Positions 43,631-53,485 of a DNA stretch of 64,000 bases are shown in pieces (position 1 is the stretch's first letter; the number at the start of each line of letters is the position of its first letter). The translations under genes and the position numbers were made by a program. A model generated the notes under the pieces. That model did not search any database, was not told the origin of the DNA, and saw only the letters and a list, made by a program, of their open reading frames with translations. This DNA is from Rhizobium sp. CIAT894 (GTDB taxonomy: Bacteria; Pseudomonadota; Alphaproteobacteria; Rhizobiales; Rhizobiaceae): NCBI RefSeq assembly GCF_000172795.2, contig NZ_CP020947.1, positions 3,493,501 to 3,557,500 on the forward strand, given 5' to 3'.

Positions 43631-44386
43631 CTATTCGGCGGCGACGCTCGGAGGCTTCTTGGTCGGCCGCCGGGCTTCCGACGTCAATTCCGGAAATAGA
43701 TGACCGGCATGCTCGATGACGTTCGCGCTCGTCTCCCGGATATGAAGTTCGATCAACTTTAATGCCGTATCGACATTCCGCTCCATGACAGCGTCAACGA
43801 TCATCTTGTGTTCAACGTCCTTCTCCCGCCATTTCGTGCGAAACTGTGACGACATGCGTCGATACCGATGTGCGCGCTCAAAAAGCTTGGCTCTCATTTC
43901 GAGCAGCACTGGCGAGCCGCAGGCAGCAACAAGCGAATAGTGGAATTCGCCATGCACCACGCTCCACTCATCAGAAAGATAATATTCTCCGCCGATGCGC
44001 TGCTGGAGCCTCTCCATTCGATGAAACGCGGAAAGGATATTGCCTTCCCAAAGGTCATCGCCCTTGCGTATCGCTTTGGCAAGTGCTTCTCGTTCAATGA
44101 GGACGCGTGCATCCGTAAGATCGTTGAGATCGGCAATCGAGACGGGTGCCACGACAAAACCACGCTGTCCTTCTGCAACCACAAGATTTTCTGCAGAGAG
44201 ACGTGAGAGGGCTTCTCTCAAGGTCGAGAAACTTACTTCGTAGCGTTCACGCAGGCTTTCAAAGCGCAACTTCTCACCGGGTTTGAGATCGCAATTTACG
44301 ATATCGCGTCGCATGCGTTGCAGCACGTCGCCGGCTCGTGTCTCGCCGCCTGCATTTTGTTTTTCCAAGATGGTCTCCCGGCTCAT
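43631..44386 (-). CDS. GntR-family regulator (FCD type) of the aromatic cluster
   Basis: A 251-residue GntR/FCD regulator. The winged HTH reads MRRDIVNCDLKPGEKLRFESLRERYEVSFSTLREALSRLSAENLVV at about residues 25-70. The FCD domain has EFHYSLVAACGSPVLLEMRAKLFERAHRYRR. The start is uncertain: ATG 44386 is given, with an in-frame TTG at 44410. It is divergent from the extradiol dioxygenase operon. The spacer between them carries several TTTCGAAA-like palindromes that also occur before the alcohol dehydrogenase and FAH-fold genes 15 kb away. It is therefore the likely repressor of the whole cluster. Confidence 0.87.
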   Translation of the reverse strand: MSRETILEKQNAGGETRAGDVLQRMRRDIVNCDLKPGEKLRFESLRERYEVSFSTLREALSRLSAENLVVAEGQRGFVVAPVSIADLNDLTDARVLIEREALAKAIRKGDDLWEGNILSAFHRMERLQQRIGGEYYLSDEWSVVHGEFHYSLVAACGSPVLLEMRAKLFERAHRYRRMSSQFRTKWREKDVEHKMIVDAVMERNVDTALKLIELHIRETSANVIEHAGHLFPELTSEARRPTKKPPSVAAE

Positions 44387-44431
44387 GTGTTGAGATGCCA
44401 CACGTTTCAACCCTTATGGAAGTTTAGGGAT

Positions 44432-44540
44432 AATTTCGAAAAAATCAATCTTGGCGAAATTTATCATTTCCACTCGGAAAAAAACGTATTCGAAATGCGC
44501 CCTGTCATAAATTTCGTAAAACTCAATAATTTCGAAAATA
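44432..44540. promoter_or_regulatory. Cluster of TTTCGAAA-like palindromes (GntR/dioxygenase spacer)
   Basis: Four related sites: AATTTCGAAA (44432-44441), TATTCGAAAT (44487-44496), AAATTTCGTAAA (44509-44520) and AATTTCGAAAAT (44528-44539). They lie between the divergent GntR gene and the dioxygenase operon. The same words appear at 59852-59884 and 60113-60140. Proposed operator sites for the GntR regulator. Confidence 0.6.
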
Positions 44541-44614
44541 CCTTGCATTGACGATCAAACTGGCGTATCAGAGCTGCAGCGGAACAGAGCATCGCAATTT
44601 CAAGGGAGGAAGAA

Positions 44615-45520
44615 ATGACGCACCTTGTGCACGCCATTGGGCACCTGAAGGTCAATGTGACGAACCCGGGGGCGGTTATTCGTGATTCGACCGAAATCTT
44701 GGGATTGAGGGTTTCTCACCAGGAAAGGGATCAGACCTGGCTCAGCTCAAACGGGCGTGCGGCTGAGCTGGTGCTGGTCCATGGAGACGAGAATTCGGCC
44801 CACACGATCGGCCTTGAAGCCCTGACAAAAACCGACGTCGAGGCTGTGGCGTCGCGTATAGAGCCTGCCGGCTGCCGTATTCTGTCTCACCAACCAAGCC
44901 TGTCCTGCATGGATGCAGGCGTGACCTTCGCGACACCGGAAGGCTTGCGTTTCGAGGTCCATACGCCGATCCGCAACAACATTCGGGGGCAGCGTTTTCC
45001 CACGAACGGCATCATGCCGCGCCGCATTGACCACATCAATCTGATTTCGCCGGATCCGGTTGCCACCAGAGCGCAGCTTGAAGCGGTTGGGGGCATGAAG
45101 CTGTCCGAGCGTATGGTCAATGATGCGCTCAGTTGGATGTATGGCGGTAACCGCCAGCACCATGTTCTTGGTGTGGTCAAGGGTGCCGCAGCCGGGCTGC
45201 ACCATGTCTCGTTCGAGTTTGTAGAGTTCAACATGTATTGCCGGCTCGGCGATATCCTCGACCGCTTTGACCGGCAACTTCTTTGGGGCCCAGGACGGCA
45301 TCGTCCGGGCGACAATACCTATGCCTATTACACCGATGCCAGCGGCATGATGATCGAATGCTCTGGTCCGATGTCGCACATTGCTGACGACTTGAACTTC
45401 GAACCCAACGTCATAACGAACTTGGAACGCCCCGGTAACGTCCGCGACATGAACGTCTGGGGCACGCCTGCGCCATTGGAATGGCGTGAACATTTCCACC
45501 CCTTCACCAAGATCGTCTGA
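44615..45520 (+). CDS. Extradiol ring-cleavage dioxygenase (type I, VOC fold)
   Basis: A 301-residue two-domain vicinal-oxygen-chelate dioxygenase (catechol 2,3-dioxygenase superfamily). The predicted iron ligands are His140 in RRIDHINLI, a histidine of GLHHVSFEF near 197, and Glu248 in SGMMIECSG. It would cleave a catechol-type ring next to its hydroxyls. It is the first gene of a rightward operon with an alpha/beta hydrolase and an Ldh2-type dehydrogenase, and GGGAGG precedes the start. The hydroxylase that would supply its substrate (MhpA-like) lies at 51.8-53.4 kb. The ring substrate is not determined. Confidence 0.9.
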   Translation: MTHLVHAIGHLKVNVTNPGAVIRDSTEILGLRVSHQERDQTWLSSNGRAAELVLVHGDENSAHTIGLEALTKTDVEAVASRIEPAGCRILSHQPSLSCMDAGVTFATPEGLRFEVHTPIRNNIRGQRFPTNGIMPRRIDHINLISPDPVATRAQLEAVGGMKLSERMVNDALSWMYGGNRQHHVLGVVKGAAAGLHHVSFEFVEFNMYCRLGDILDRFDRQLLWGPGRHRPGDNTYAYYTDASGMMIECSGPMSHIADDLNFEPNVITNLERPGNVRDMNVWGTPAPLEWREHFHPFTKIV

Positions 45521-45540
45521 ACAATCCGAGGTAAGATGTC

Positions 45541-46428
45541 ATGCAAGAAAAGCTCACGTTTATGTCGGACGGACTGAAGATATCAGCCGTGCTCCATATC
45601 CCGGACGCTCGCCAGGCCGGGCAGAAGCTCCCCGCATTCATCGTCTGCCACGGTTTTGTTGGCTCCAAGGATGAAAGTCACGCGCAGATTCAGGCCGAAA
45701 TGATGGAAGCATTCGGCTATGTCGCCTTGCGGTTCGATTTTCGCAGCTGCGGCGAAAGCGAGGGGGAGCGTGCGCAGGTGCGCTGCTTCGACCAGGTTGC
45801 TGATGCCAAGAACGCCCTGACGTTCCTTGCCGGCCGAGAGGAAGTGGATTCGGCGCGTATCGGCATAACTGGTCATAGTTTCGGTGCGGCCGTCTCCGTC
45901 TACACGGCAGGTGTTGACGAGCGTGTTGCCTGCTGCCTCTCGTCCTGTGGTTGGGGTAACGGCGAGCGAAAGTTCCGCGGCCAGCACCCGACTCCCGAAT
46001 CATGGGATAAGTTCATCGGCATTCTCGAAAACGGTCGCAAGCATAAGCAGGAGACCGGCCAAAGCCTCTGGATGTCCCGCTTCGATGCCGTCCCGATCCC
46101 TGAACATCTGCGCAAGAACCTCTCGCCGAAGGCAATCATGGAGATCCCGGTCGAAACTGCGTGGTCGATGTATAATTTCCGTGCGGACGATGTCATCGGC
46201 AATATCGCGCCGCGCCCCTTGCTTTTGTTCCACACCGCCAATGACATCATCACGCCGACAAGTGAATCCATCCGCATGTTCGAGAGGGCCGGCCAGCCAA
46301 CCGAACTCATGTTGATCGATACGACGGCGCACTTCCCGCTTGCACCAGGCGATGCGCCGCGCACCAAGGCGATGATGAAAGGTTGGCTGGACAAGTTCTT
46401 TCCGTCTCCGCTGGGCACTGCGTCATGA
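45541..46428 (+). CDS. Alpha/beta hydrolase, likely ring-fission product hydrolase
   Basis: A 295-residue alpha/beta-hydrolase of the DLH/esterase-like group. The nucleophile elbow is GITGHSFGAAVSV, with serine near residue 110. CHGFVGSKDESHAQ supplies the oxyanion region. The acid is likely in LLLFHTANDIITP, and the histidine in TAHFPLAPGD. It lies 20 bp after the dioxygenase, so it may hydrolyse the meta-cleavage product (MhpC-like role). Sequence alone does not separate that from an esterase. Its stop overlaps the next gene (ATGA). Confidence 0.85.
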   Translation: MQEKLTFMSDGLKISAVLHIPDARQAGQKLPAFIVCHGFVGSKDESHAQIQAEMMEAFGYVALRFDFRSCGESEGERAQVRCFDQVADAKNALTFLAGREEVDSARIGITGHSFGAAVSVYTAGVDERVACCLSSCGWGNGERKFRGQHPTPESWDKFIGILENGRKHKQETGQSLWMSRFDAVPIPEHLRKNLSPKAIMEIPVETAWSMYNFRADDVIGNIAPRPLLLFHTANDIITPTSESIRMFERAGQPTELMLIDTTAHFPLAPGDAPRTKAMMKGWLDKFFPSPLGTAS

Positions 46429-47480
46429 GTGGAGCTTCAGAGACAAAGCCTATCAGCAGGCAGGCACTCGAGGATTTTGCGGCGGCGCTGCTGCAGGCAG
46501 GCGGTTTTAGCGAACAATACGCAAAACAGTCCGCCGAGCTTCTGGTCTGGGCCAATATGCGGGGCGCCGATTCCCACGGCGTTTTGCGCATCCCACGCTA
46601 CATCGAAATGGTGGAACTCGGCATCGTAAAGGGCTGCGCCGAGCCTGCCGTGTCGCATGAATTTGGCGCGATTTGCCGTTTGGATGGCAATCTTGTTCCG
46701 GGCGCAGTCGGGATGTCGATGGCGACGAAGAGGGCCATTGAGCTTGCCGGGACGTTCGGCATCGGTCTGTGCGAAATTTCTCGCATAAGCCATTCAGGCG
46801 CCATCGGTTATTTCGCTGAGAAGATCGCCCGAGCCGGAATGATCGGTATTGTCATGGCGGCCTCAAAGCCATTGATGGTCTATCATGGAGCACGGGGTGA
46901 GGGGGTTTCGACCAATCCGATTGCGATCAGTGCACCGGCTGGAGAAGGACAAAACCCTCTCATCTTCGATATGTCGACTGCAGCAGTCGCGCTCGGCAAG
47001 ATCATGGCGGCAAAGGACGCGGGCCGCCCGATTCCTCCGGACTGGGCGGTGAACATTGAGGGCGTCCCGACAACCGATCCTTCCAAAGTCAAGGCGGTTC
47101 TACCGATGGCAGGACCAAAAGGCTCCGGTCTGTCGCTGATGATTGAGGTTCTGGTGAGCGTACTTGGTGGCAATCCGCTGATTTCCGCAGCCCTCTCGCA
47201 GAAAAAGGACAACGGCTTCAACGGCTTGGCAATAGCCATCAATCCCTTCGCGTTCGGATTGCCGCATGCGGTCGTGGAAGATATCGCGGCGCTGGCACGA
47301 GCCGTCAAAGGCCTGCCGCCGGCGGCCGGCGTCAAGGAGGTGCTGTTGCCCGGAGAGCGAGGATTTCTGACGGCTGCAAGGCGAAGCGCGGACGGTATTC
47401 CCATTACCGCAGGTACCGCCAAGCGTTTGGCGGAGGAGGGTGTCAAGCGGGGCGTTGCTGTGCCGGCGGAATTTTCTTGA
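46425..47480 (+). CDS. Ldh2-family malate/L-lactate-type dehydrogenase
   Basis: A 351-residue NAD(P)-dependent oxidoreductase of the Ldh2/MdhC family, a non-Rossmann fold shared with ureidoglycolate and piperideine-2-carboxylate reductases. Motifs are RGADSHGVLRIPRYIEMVE, SHSGAIGYFAEKIARAGM and PIAISAPAGEGQNPLIFDMSTAAVALGKI. It probably reduces or oxidises a 2-keto/2-hydroxy acid formed downstream of ring cleavage. The ATG at 46425 overlaps the hydrolase stop by 4 bp, so the three genes form one unit. It is the last complete gene before a patch of fragments. Confidence 0.87.
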   Translation: MSGASETKPISRQALEDFAAALLQAGGFSEQYAKQSAELLVWANMRGADSHGVLRIPRYIEMVELGIVKGCAEPAVSHEFGAICRLDGNLVPGAVGMSMATKRAIELAGTFGIGLCEISRISHSGAIGYFAEKIARAGMIGIVMAASKPLMVYHGARGEGVSTNPIAISAPAGEGQNPLIFDMSTAAVALGKIMAAKDAGRPIPPDWAVNIEGVPTTDPSKVKAVLPMAGPKGSGLSLMIEVLVSVLGGNPLISAALSQKKDNGFNGLAIAINPFAFGLPHAVVEDIAALARAVKGLPPAAGVKEVLLPGERGFLTAARRSADGIPITAGTAKRLAEEGVKRGVAVPAEFS

Positions 47481-47868
47481 CCGGCACCGCAGCGCTCTCG
47501 CGAAACGGCTGGCCGGACCCCTCCCCTTCAAGAGATCTATCCGGATTTGTTTTGGAAACTGAAATCACGATCGGCACTCCGCTGCATTTGGTCTGGAGTG
47601 TTCTCGATCATCTGCGGAGTTGCCGCGCTTGAAACGAAGTGCTGCCGCAGCTGAAGGGTCGCATCCGGTGTCGCAGGCGCCCGCGGCCGCATAGCGTGCG
47701 TGACATCGTCGACTGGTCCATGCAGGGCAAGATCGAGATCAAAACCGATCACCCTCCTGGCGCTCGAAGACATCAACAAACACGTCGAACTTCGGGCCAA
47801 AGCGTCCGTCGCGTGGTCGTCCGCTGACTGAGAGATTTGATTAGAATTCATAGCGTTGGGAGGATGAC
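47481..47868. other. Scar region before pntA
   Basis: About 390 bp with no intact gene between the dioxygenase operon and pntA. It contains the remnant of a class III alcohol dehydrogenase C-terminus (47639-47827) and the pntA ribosome site (GGGAGG before the TTG at 47869). The first 150 bp show nothing I can assign. Confidence 0.55.
47639..47827 (+). pseudogene. C-terminal remnant of a class III alcohol dehydrogenase
   Basis: The frame contains VRDIVDWSMQGKIEIKT, matching the conserved end of S-(hydroxymethyl)glutathione dehydrogenase (the family has KIVDWYMQGKIEID). The next expected piece, ITLLALEDIN, is in another frame, and the final RRVVV returns before the stop. It is therefore a frameshifted C-terminal stump only. 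Confidence 0.6.
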
Positions 47869-49443
47869 TTGCTGATTGGCACCCCGAAAGAGATATGGGA
47901 AGGCGAGGCCCGGGTTGCACTGACGCCCGAGAGCGCGCTCCAACTGCGCAAACTCGGATATGAGTGCGTCATCGAGACTGGTGCTGGCAGAGCAGCCGGA
48001 TTTTCCGAGGATGCCTATCGTACAGCCGGCGTTGTCATAGTCGACACGGCGGCGGCCCTTTACGAAGCGGCCGACGTGATCGTTAAAGTGCGTCCGCCGG
48101 AAGCCTCGGAAGTACAGCGCCTACGTGCCGGCAAAACGCTGATCTCGTTTTTCTATCCCGGCCAGAACAACCAACTGCTGCAGCAGGCGAAGACCACCGG
48201 ATCGACTGTCATCGCCATGGACATGGTGCCGCGCATCTCGCGCGCCCAGAAGATGGACGCGCTGTCGTCGATGGCCAACATCGCGGGCTACAGGGCGGTC
48301 ATCGAGGCTGGGAGCAACTTCGGGCGGTTCTTCACCGGCCAGGTCACGGCCGCCGGCAAGGTACCGCCGGCCAAAGTGCTGGTTATCGGTGCGGGCGTGG
48401 CCGGTCTTGCCGCGATCGGAACGGCGACCTCGCTGGGCGCGATCACCTATGCGTTCGACGTGCGCCCGGAAGTGGCCGAGCAGATCGAGTCCATGGGTGC
48501 CGAGTTCGTCTATCTCGACTTCGACGACGAACAGCAGGATGGCGCCGCGACCGGCGGCTATGCGGCCCCGTCTTCGCCGGAGTTCCGACAGAAGCAACTT
48601 GCCAAGTTCCGCGAGCTCGCGCCGGAGATCGACATCGTCATCACCACAGCCCTGATCCCCGGCCGGGATGCGCCGAAGCTGTGGCTCGCGGATATGGTGG
48701 CGGCGATGAAACCGGGCTCCGTCGTCATCGATTTGGCGGCCGAGCGCGGGGGCAACTGCGATCTCACCGTGCCGGATCAGAAAACGGTCTCCGACAACGG
48801 CGTGATCGTCATCGGCTATACGGATTTCCCGAGCCGCATGGCGGCGCAGGCCTCGACGCTTTACGCGACCAACATCCGCCATATGCTGACGGATCTAACT
48901 CCGGGAAAGGATGGCGTGATCTTTCACAACATGGACGATGACGTCATCCGCGGGGCGACCGTCACCAAGGGTGGCGAGATTGCTTATCCGCCGCCGCCGC
49001 CGAAGGTACAGGCGATCGCCGCCGCAAAACCGAAGGAAAAGGTGAAAGAACCGACGCTGGAGGAAAAGCGGGCCCGGGAACTGGCTGCCTTCATGGCGCA
49101 GACCAAAAGCCAAGGCATCCTGCTCGTCATCGGCACGGCGCTTCTGCTGCTGGTCGGCGCCTATGCGCCGTTGAGCTTCATGAGCCATTTTGTCGTCTTC
49201 GTGCTCTCCTGCTTCATTGGCTTCCAAGTAATCTGGAACGTGTCGCATTCGCTGCATACGCCGCTGATGGCGGTGACCAACGCCGTATCCGGCATCGTCA
49301 TTCTCGGCGCGCTCTTGCAGATCGGCTCGGGTAATGGGCTGGTCGTGGCGCTGGCGGCCCTGTCGGTGCTGATCGCCACCATCAACATCGTCGGTGGCTT
49401 CCTCGTCACCCGGCGCATGCTCGCCATGTTCCAGAAAACTTAA
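47869..49443 (+). CDS. pntA: NAD(P) transhydrogenase subunit alpha
   Basis: A 524-residue proton-translocating transhydrogenase alpha subunit of the fused, E. coli-like form. The NAD(H)-binding domain I opens [21 protein letters not shown] and has [22 protein letters not shown] near residue 170. [11 protein letters not shown] and the RQD-loop-type region follow, with four C-terminal membrane helices from about residue 405. The start is a TTG at 47869 with GGGAGG 5 nt upstream; the ATG at 47864 gives no product. pntB follows directly. With pntB it uses the proton gradient to make NADPH, useful for reductive and hydroxylase steps. Confidence 0.93.
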   Translation: MLIGTPKEIWEGEARVALTPESALQLRKLGYECVIETGAGRAAGFSEDAYRTAGVVIVDTAAALYEAADVIVKVRPPEASEVQRLRAGKTLISFFYPGQNNQLLQQAKTTGSTVIAMDMVPRISRAQKMDALSSMANIAGYRAVIEAGSNFGRFFTGQVTAAGKVPPAKVLVIGAGVAGLAAIGTATSLGAITYAFDVRPEVAEQIESMGAEFVYLDFDDEQQDGAATGGYAAPSSPEFRQKQLAKFRELAPEIDIVITTALIPGRDAPKLWLADMVAAMKPGSVVIDLAAERGGNCDLTVPDQKTVSDNGVIVIGYTDFPSRMAAQASTLYATNIRHMLTDLTPGKDGVIFHNMDDDVIRGATVTKGGEIAYPPPPPKVQAIAAAKPKEKVKEPTLEEKRARELAAFMAQTKSQGILLVIGTALLLLVGAYAPLSFMSHFVVFVLSCFIGFQVIWNVSHSLHTPLMAVTNAVSGIVILGALLQIGSGNGLVVALAALSVLIATINIVGGFLVTRRMLAMFQKT

Positions 49444-49461
49444 GTGGCAGGGATCTTCACA

Positions 49462-50895
49462 ATGACCATTGGTATCGTAGCAGCCGCCTATGTTGCGTCA
49501 GCGGTTCTCTTCATTCTCTCGCTCGGCGGCCTGTCCGGCCAGGAAAGCGCCAAGCGCGCCGTCTGGTACGGCATTGTCGGCATGACCCTCGCCGTTGTCG
49601 CCACAATCTTTGGTCCCGGCGTCGGCAATTGGTTCATCATCGCGCTGATGGTCGCTGGCGGCGCGGTGCTCGGTTACTATGTCGCCAGCCGGGTGCAGAT
49701 GACAGAAATGCCGCAGCTTGTTGCGGCGCTGCATTCCTTCGTCGGCCTCGCCGCCGTGTTCATCGGCTTCAATGCCCATCTCGAGGCGGTTCATGTCGCC
49801 GGTCTTAACGAGGCATCCCGCGCAACGCTCACCGGATTTGCCGCCATTCTGGCGCGCAAGGACATGGTGGAAATGTCGATCATGAAGGTCGAGGTCTTCC
49901 TCGGCATCTTCATCGGCGCGATCACCTTCACTGGCTCGGTCGTCGCCTTCGGCAAGCTGGCCGGCAAATTGGATGGCAAGGCCAGGAAACTGCCGGGCGG
50001 TCATCTGCTGAATGCCGTTGCCGCCATCGCCACGCTCGTGCTGCTGGTGATGTTTTTTAACGGCGCCGGAACCTGGACGCTGGTGCTGATGACGACACTC
50101 GCCTTCTTCATCGGCTACCACCTGATCATGGGCATCGGTGGTGCCGACATGCCGGTCGTCGTCTCGATGCTGAACAGCTATTCCGGCTGGGCGGCTGCGG
50201 CGATCGGCTTCACGCTCGGCAACGATCTTCTGATCGTCACCGGCGCCCTGGTCGGCTCCTCGGGTGCGATCCTCTCCTACATCATGTGCAAGGCAATGAA
50301 CCGCTCCTTCGTCTCGGTCATCCTCGGCGGCTTCGGCGCGGTTGCCGGCCCAGCCATGGAAATACTTGGTGAGCAGGTAGCGATCGATGCAGAAGGTGTC
50401 GCGAGTGCGCTAAACGAGGCCGACAGCATTATCATCGTCCCCGGCTACGGCATGGCTGTGGCACAGGCCCAACAGTCGGTGTCGGAACTGACGCGCAAGC
50501 TACGCGCCGCCGGCAAAAATGTCCGTTTCGCCATCCATCCGGTGGCCGGCCGCTTGCCCGGACATATGAACGTTCTGCTCGCTGAAGCCAAGGTACCCTA
50601 CGACATCGTGCTCGAAATGGACGAGATCAACGACGACTTCCACGAGACCGACGTCGTCATCGTCATCGGCTCCAACGACATCGTCAACCCGGCTGCCCAG
50701 GAAGATCCGAACTCACCGATCGCGGGCATGCCAGTGTTGGAAGTCTGGAAGGCCAAACAGGTCTTCGTCTCCAAGCGCGGCCAGGGAACCGGATATTCCG
50801 GCATAGAGAACCCGCTCTTCTACAAGGACAACACCCGTATGTTCTATGGTGATGCGAGGAAGAGCTTGGATCAAGTCTTACCATTTTTCGCCTAG
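49462..50895 (+). CDS. pntB: NAD(P) transhydrogenase subunit beta
   Basis: A 477-residue beta subunit. Eight or nine membrane helices make up domain II, which includes [16 protein letters not shown] and [25 protein letters not shown]. The NADP(H)-binding domain III follows: [33 protein letters not shown] and [12 protein letters not shown]. The ATG at 49462 is given; an in-frame GTG at 49444 is also possible. It forms a two-gene operon with pntA. The pair sits inside the aromatic cluster between gene fragments, so it was probably brought in by rearrangement. Confidence 0.93.
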   Translation: MTIGIVAAAYVASAVLFILSLGGLSGQESAKRAVWYGIVGMTLAVVATIFGPGVGNWFIIALMVAGGAVLGYYVASRVQMTEMPQLVAALHSFVGLAAVFIGFNAHLEAVHVAGLNEASRATLTGFAAILARKDMVEMSIMKVEVFLGIFIGAITFTGSVVAFGKLAGKLDGKARKLPGGHLLNAVAAIATLVLLVMFFNGAGTWTLVLMTTLAFFIGYHLIMGIGGADMPVVVSMLNSYSGWAAAAIGFTLGNDLLIVTGALVGSSGAILSYIMCKAMNRSFVSVILGGFGAVAGPAMEILGEQVAIDAEGVASALNEADSIIIVPGYGMAVAQAQQSVSELTRKLRAAGKNVRFAIHPVAGRLPGHMNVLLAEAKVPYDIVLEMDEINDDFHETDVVIVIGSNDIVNPAAQEDPNSPIAGMPVLEVWKAKQVFVSKRGQGTGYSGIENPLFYKDNTRMFYGDARKSLDQVLPFFA

Positions 50896-51800
50896 CCAAT
50901 TTCGGCATCCACTGAGCGAACGCCGTCCTATCATAGACTTCGCACGACGCTGACATGGTACCGAGATTGGACCGGATTTCTCTTCCGTAGGATTGTTCAT
51001 GGATCAGACTTAAGAGACCGTCACCCTATCAACACCCGTAAGTGCCTAATCTCAACGGAAGTGGCGCCGTTCGGTGGTATCAAGCAGTCGGGCCAGGGAC
51101 GCGAAGGCTCGAAATACGGTATCGACGACTATATCGAGATCAAATACCTCTGCCTTAGCATCTGATTTGCTCGGGCCGAGATGGGCCTCGGACGCAATCC
51201 CGGCGCGTGTGTTGTCTGGACGGCAATCGCGCTGGTGGCGTTCTCGGCGAGATTTCAAACTGACTTGGCGCCGCTGTAGGCAAGGGATCGTTCGGCCAAT
51301 TCGAGACTCAGTCGCTTGAGCGATTGTCAGGAGAGGGCGTCAATGGAATTGCGGCTAACGAAAGATCCCTCTTCTTGGTCGGCAACGCGGTAAATCTCGG
51401 AAGGCTTCTCCCAGTAGGCACGTAAACGCTTATATGGCACACAAATGTTGAGTGAATCAGCTCTTGAGCTGCTGTGTCAGCCTCCGAGATTGTTCGTTCA
51501 CCGTCCGTGTCCATCTGCATGCGACGAAGGCCTATCTGCAGCAATGGCGCAAACCTCTGGCATTCTACAGCGTTGCGCCCGCTCCGTGCATCGGAGAAGA
51601 CCGGACGAGCGGCCTGACGCAGTTCGGGGGCTCTCTCTGAACTCAACATCGATATCATCTGCGTCAACACCCCGCAGGCCAAGGGACGAGTGGAAGGGGC
51701 CAACCAGAAGCTGCAGGATCGCATGGTCAAGGACTGCGGCTGCGCGGCATCGACACGATCAACGCGGCCAACGCCTATGCGCCGGTATTCATGGCGGACT
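50896..51800. other. Scar region with gene and IS fragments
   Basis: About 900 bp without an intact gene, between pntB and mhpA. It contains the last 34 codons of a succinate-semialdehyde dehydrogenase (51061-51165) and a broken transposase (51508-51815). The rest shows nothing I can assign. Confidence 0.6.
51061..51165 (+). pseudogene. C-terminal stump of a succinate-semialdehyde dehydrogenase
   Basis: Thirty-four codons and a stop: [20 protein letters not shown], then [12 protein letters not shown]. This is the conserved end of GabD-type aldehyde dehydrogenases (APFGGxKxSGxGREG). Nothing upstream matches the rest of the enzyme. Confidence 0.8.
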
Positions 51801-51815
51801 TCAATGTCGAGATTT
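51508..51815 (+). pseudogene. Transposase remnant (integrase-core, ISNCY-like)
   Basis: Pieces of a DDE transposase in several frames: HATKAYLQQWRKPLAFYS, TQFGGSL, then ELNIDIICVNTPQAKGRVEG with NQKLQDRMVKD. RLRGIDTINAANAYAPVFMA follows after a frameshift. The NTPQAKGRVE block is typical of rhizobial ISNCY-type elements. Start, end and inverted repeats are missing. The fragment touches the 3' end of mhpA. Confidence 0.75.
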
Positions 51816-53423
51816 ATCCACCCACGCTTTGGTCCGGTCACCTTCATCGTTCGCGGAAACGGTCCACCCGGCAAGTTGTTCGAGTAGCATCGTCAGTTCA
51901 CTTTCGTCAGAGACGGCGCCGAATATTACACGGTCTGGACGAACGACGATCGCGCGGAAACCTCGCTCCGACAGCCAACTTTCTAATATATGCTCCTCTT
52001 CCTCAAATCCACCCGCAACGCCGAACTCAAAAAGCGCTATGGCGAGCCGGGATAATTGATTCCGAACCGCATCAGTGATGTTCAAGCCCTTGGCAATCAC
52101 GACAAAATCGTTCCCAAGCACATCGTCAAACAGTATCGATTTACCACCCACCACCACGCGCGGCTGTGGGCAAACTTCACCGGCACCAGGTGCCGGCTGG
52201 CCTTTACTTGCAAAACCGATGGCGCCGTCAGCTATGGGGGGAAAGAGGCTCTGCCTGATAACGGTGCCCTTTCCTTCCGCTACCAGGGCCTTCATCGCCG
52301 CATTTCTTGCCTCCGCCCGTTCTTGATCGATTTCGCATATGATCTCACCCAAGCTTTTGGTTATAGAAATGACCTTGTGGACGAGAGGCCTTCGCTCCTG
52401 CTCGTAGGTATCCAGTAATTTCGCGGGACCTCCCTGTAGTGCGCTGGCTATCTTCCAACCGAGATTCGACGCGTCCTTGATACCCTGAACCATCCCCTGC
52501 GCTAGGAAAGGCGGCGTCATGTGACAGGCGTCTCCAGCGAGAAACACGTTGCCCTTGCGCCAGGATTCAGCGACCAAGGCATGGAACCTATAGGTCGCCG
52601 AGCGCCAGATTTCCGCCTGCCCCGGCTTCAGCCACGGAGAAAGAAGTTCCCAGATGCACTCCGATCGATTGATCTCTTCGCCAGTTTCGCCAGGCAGCAG
52701 CATGAACTCCCAGCGCCGCAAGTTCCCCGGTAGCACCACGAATGTGTGTGGCCTGGCGGGGTTGCAGAACTGTACGTTCGTCTCCGGCAGATTGACGTCT
52801 TCGTCACCTAGAACGACGTCGATCACGAGCCATGGTTGGTCGAACACAAGGTCCTCAAACCTAATATCGAGAGTGCGCCGGACGAAACTGTTGCCACCGT
52901 CACACCCGACGACGAACGTCGCATTGACCGACATCGTATCTCCCGTGTCCATTTCCCGAAGCGACAGGCGGGGACTAGAGGGATCGTCGAGTGAGACCAC
53001 CTCGACGCCGGTCATAATCGTCACCGTCGGTGAATTTCTTGCCTTGTCTCGCAAAATGCGCTCAAGAGGCGGCTGCACAAAGGTGAGATAGGCGGGCCAT
53101 CCGAGTTTATGGGGACGCGCTGGCGAAATGAACCTGCGCAGCAACGTGCCATCGGCAGCACGATACTCCGAATCCCTGTACTCTCCGACGACAGAGGCGA
53201 GATCGTCGGCCACACCCAAACCCTGAAAGACACGCATGACCTCGTGGTCCATGCCGATCGCGCGCGGAAGAGCAAACACGTCATCGCGCGCGTCTATTCC
53301 CAACACGGAAATCCCGAAGCTTCCTAGAAGGTTGCAAAGTGTGATGCCCACCGGGCCGAGCCCAATGACGACCACCTGGAATTCAGCCTTGGCAAGCTGC
53401 TTGAAATCGATCTTTTCCATCAC
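51801..53423 (-). CDS. mhpA: FAD-dependent aromatic hydroxylase (MhpA-like)
   Basis: A 540-residue group A flavoprotein monooxygenase resembling 3-(3-hydroxyphenyl)propionate hydroxylase. The FAD-binding motif is VVVIGLGPVGITLCNLLGSFG near residue 19. The second FAD motif is NVFLAGDACHMTPPFLAQGM near 290, and DG follows in VVGCDGGNSFVRR. It would ortho-hydroxylate a phenolic acid to a catechol for the extradiol dioxygenase at 44.6 kb. It is the last gene of the Liv-type transporter operon, 62 bp after livF. The last residues run into an IS remnant, so the C-terminus may be slightly altered. Confidence 0.88.
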   Translation of the reverse strand: MMEKIDFKQLAKAEFQVVVIGLGPVGITLCNLLGSFGISVLGIDARDDVFALPRAIGMDHEVMRVFQGLGVADDLASVVGEYRDSEYRAADGTLLRRFISPARPHKLGWPAYLTFVQPPLERILRDKARNSPTVTIMTGVEVVSLDDPSSPRLSLREMDTGDTMSVNATFVVGCDGGNSFVRRTLDIRFEDLVFDQPWLVIDVVLGDEDVNLPETNVQFCNPARPHTFVVLPGNLRRWEFMLLPGETGEEINRSECIWELLSPWLKPGQAEIWRSATYRFHALVAESWRKGNVFLAGDACHMTPPFLAQGMVQGIKDASNLGWKIASALQGGPAKLLDTYEQERRPLVHKVISITKSLGEIICEIDQERAEARNAAMKALVAEGKGTVIRQSLFPPIADGAIGFASKGQPAPGAGEVCPQPRVVVGGKSILFDDVLGNDFVVIAKGLNITDAVRNQLSRLAIALFEFGVAGGFEEEEHILESWLSERGFRAIVVRPDRVIFGAVSDESELTMLLEQLAGWTVSANDEGDRTKAWVDKSRH

Positions 53424-53485
53424 TTGATCCGTTATCCAGTCCGCCCGCGCAACGGACGCAAAGCTCGTTTTTGATCCGCTCTCTG

